Assembly: GCA_947259435.1 (NCBI GenBank) | Contig: CAMYMP010000055.1 | Location: forward strand, 1-5,911 | Direction of reading: 5' to 3' | Length of the DNA: 5,911 bases | From: an uncultured Woeseiaceae bacterium | GTDB taxonomy: Bacteria; Pseudomonadota; Gammaproteobacteria; Woeseiales; Woeseiaceae | Part shown: piece by piece, positions 5,494-5,911 of the stretch | Layout: the number at the start of each line of letters is the position of its first letter | Numbering within the stretch: position 1 is the first letter of the stretch | The notes under the pieces: model-generated | The model's input: only the letters and a program-made list of their open reading frames with translations | Database searches by the model: none | What the model was told of the DNA's origin: nothing | Made by a program: the position numbers and the translations under genes

Positions 5494-5911
5494 TTACCAG
5501 CCGATGCTGCGGCCACCATCGACAGCAATGATCTGTCCGGTGACGTAAGACGCGTCCCTTACAAGGAACAGGACGGCGCCGGCAATGTCGCCAGGATCAC
5601 CGGCGCGCTCGAGAGGAATCTGTCTGAGAATAGAATCCCTGGCCGCTTCGTCGAGATCATTCTCCGGCCAAAGTATGGCGCCGGGTGATACACCATTCAC
5701 GCGAATCTCGGGAGCCAGGTCCTTGGCGAGTGAGCGTGTCAGCATGGCCAGCGCTGCCTTGGCCGGGCCGTAAACGGTATGGTTCCTGAGCGGCCGCTGG
5801 GCGTGGATATCCACGATATTGACGATCGCGCCGCGCGTCTTGCGCAGCTCGGTCAGCGCTGCCTGCGACAGGAATAGTGGCGCTTTGACGTTGCTGCCCA
5901 TCAGGTCGTTC
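5494..5911 (-). CDS. Pteridine reductase, PTR1-like SDR, N-terminus beyond window
   Basis: This is the C-terminal part (139 codons and one base, stop TAA at 5496-5494) of a short-chain dehydrogenase/reductase that continues past the right edge. The frame stays open upstream of the methionine at 5901 (reading Asn-Asp-Leu before it), so that methionine is internal. The segment NIVDIHAQRP has Asp where most SDRs have the catalytic Ser. It is followed after 13 residues by Tyr and after 4 more by Lys (VYGPAKAAL), the same spacing as D181-Y194-K198 of Leishmania PTR1. VNGVSPGAILWPE and the end VTGQIIAVDGG also fit. The enzyme should reduce dihydropterins or biopterins with NADPH; the exact substrate is unknown, and FolM-type dihydromonapterin reductase is an alternative. 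The NADPH-binding Gly motif lies outside. The gene converges on the S41 protease gene with no bases between the stops. Confidence 0.93.
   Translation of the reverse strand, partial: NDLMGSNVKAPLFLSQAALTELRKTRGAIVNIVDIHAQRPLRNHTVYGPAKAALAMLTRSLAKDLAPEIRVNGVSPGAILWPENDLDEAARDSILRQIPLERAGDPGDIAGAVLFLVRDASYVTGQIIAVDGGRSIGW

Noticed and set aside
5899..5901. Start codon of the pteridine reductase at 5901
   Set aside because: The frame stays open to the edge, the upstream residues fit the family, and an SDR needs about 100 more residues including the NADPH-binding Gly motif.

Overview
The window looks like ordinary chromosome from a GC-rich gammaproteobacterium. The signs are the macromolecular-synthesis gene order rpsU - yqeY - dnaG on the minus strand, a divergent tsaD - folB - folK run on the plus strand, and proteins that resemble their Pseudomonas, Xanthomonas and E. 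coli counterparts. I cannot name the genus. No mobile element, CRISPR array, tRNA or rRNA is visible, and I do not see a new multi-gene system.

Layout. Positions 1-1226 (minus) hold most of dnaG (primase), which runs off the left edge before its C-terminal DnaB-binding domain. A 101-base gap with two hairpins separates it from yqeY (1328-1771, minus). After 37 bases comes rpsU (1809-2024, minus; ribosomal protein S21). Positions 2025-2144 are a compact divergent control region. It contains a perfect minus-strand TATAAT for rpsU, a GC-rich hairpin followed by a U-rich run in the rpsU leader, a perfect 7+7 inverted repeat, and a possible -10 so close to tsaD that the tsaD mRNA could be leaderless. 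On the plus strand follow tsaD (2145-3155; tRNA t6A synthesis), folB (3180-3545; dihydroneopterin aldolase) and folK (3551-4039; HPPK). A 122-base gap then leads to an S41-family serine protease made as a lipoprotein (4162-5493). At the right edge, on the minus strand, is the C-terminal two thirds or so of a PTR1-like pteridine reductase (5494-5911), whose stop codon directly abuts that of the protease.

How the genes fit together. The left block serves translation (S21), replication priming (DnaG) and possibly tRNA amidation (YqeY, role unproven). The right block serves tRNA modification (TsaD) and consecutive folate steps: FolB makes 6-hydroxymethyl-dihydropterin and FolK pyrophosphorylates it. 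The nearby pteridine reductase is the same theme on the opposite strand. The S41 lipoprotein is the outlier: an envelope protein between pterin genes with its own strong ribosome binding site. The points most worth a second look are the divergent control region and the different translation starts: rpsU, dnaG and tsaD lack a usable Shine-Dalgarno sequence, whereas yqeY has one that can fold into a hairpin.
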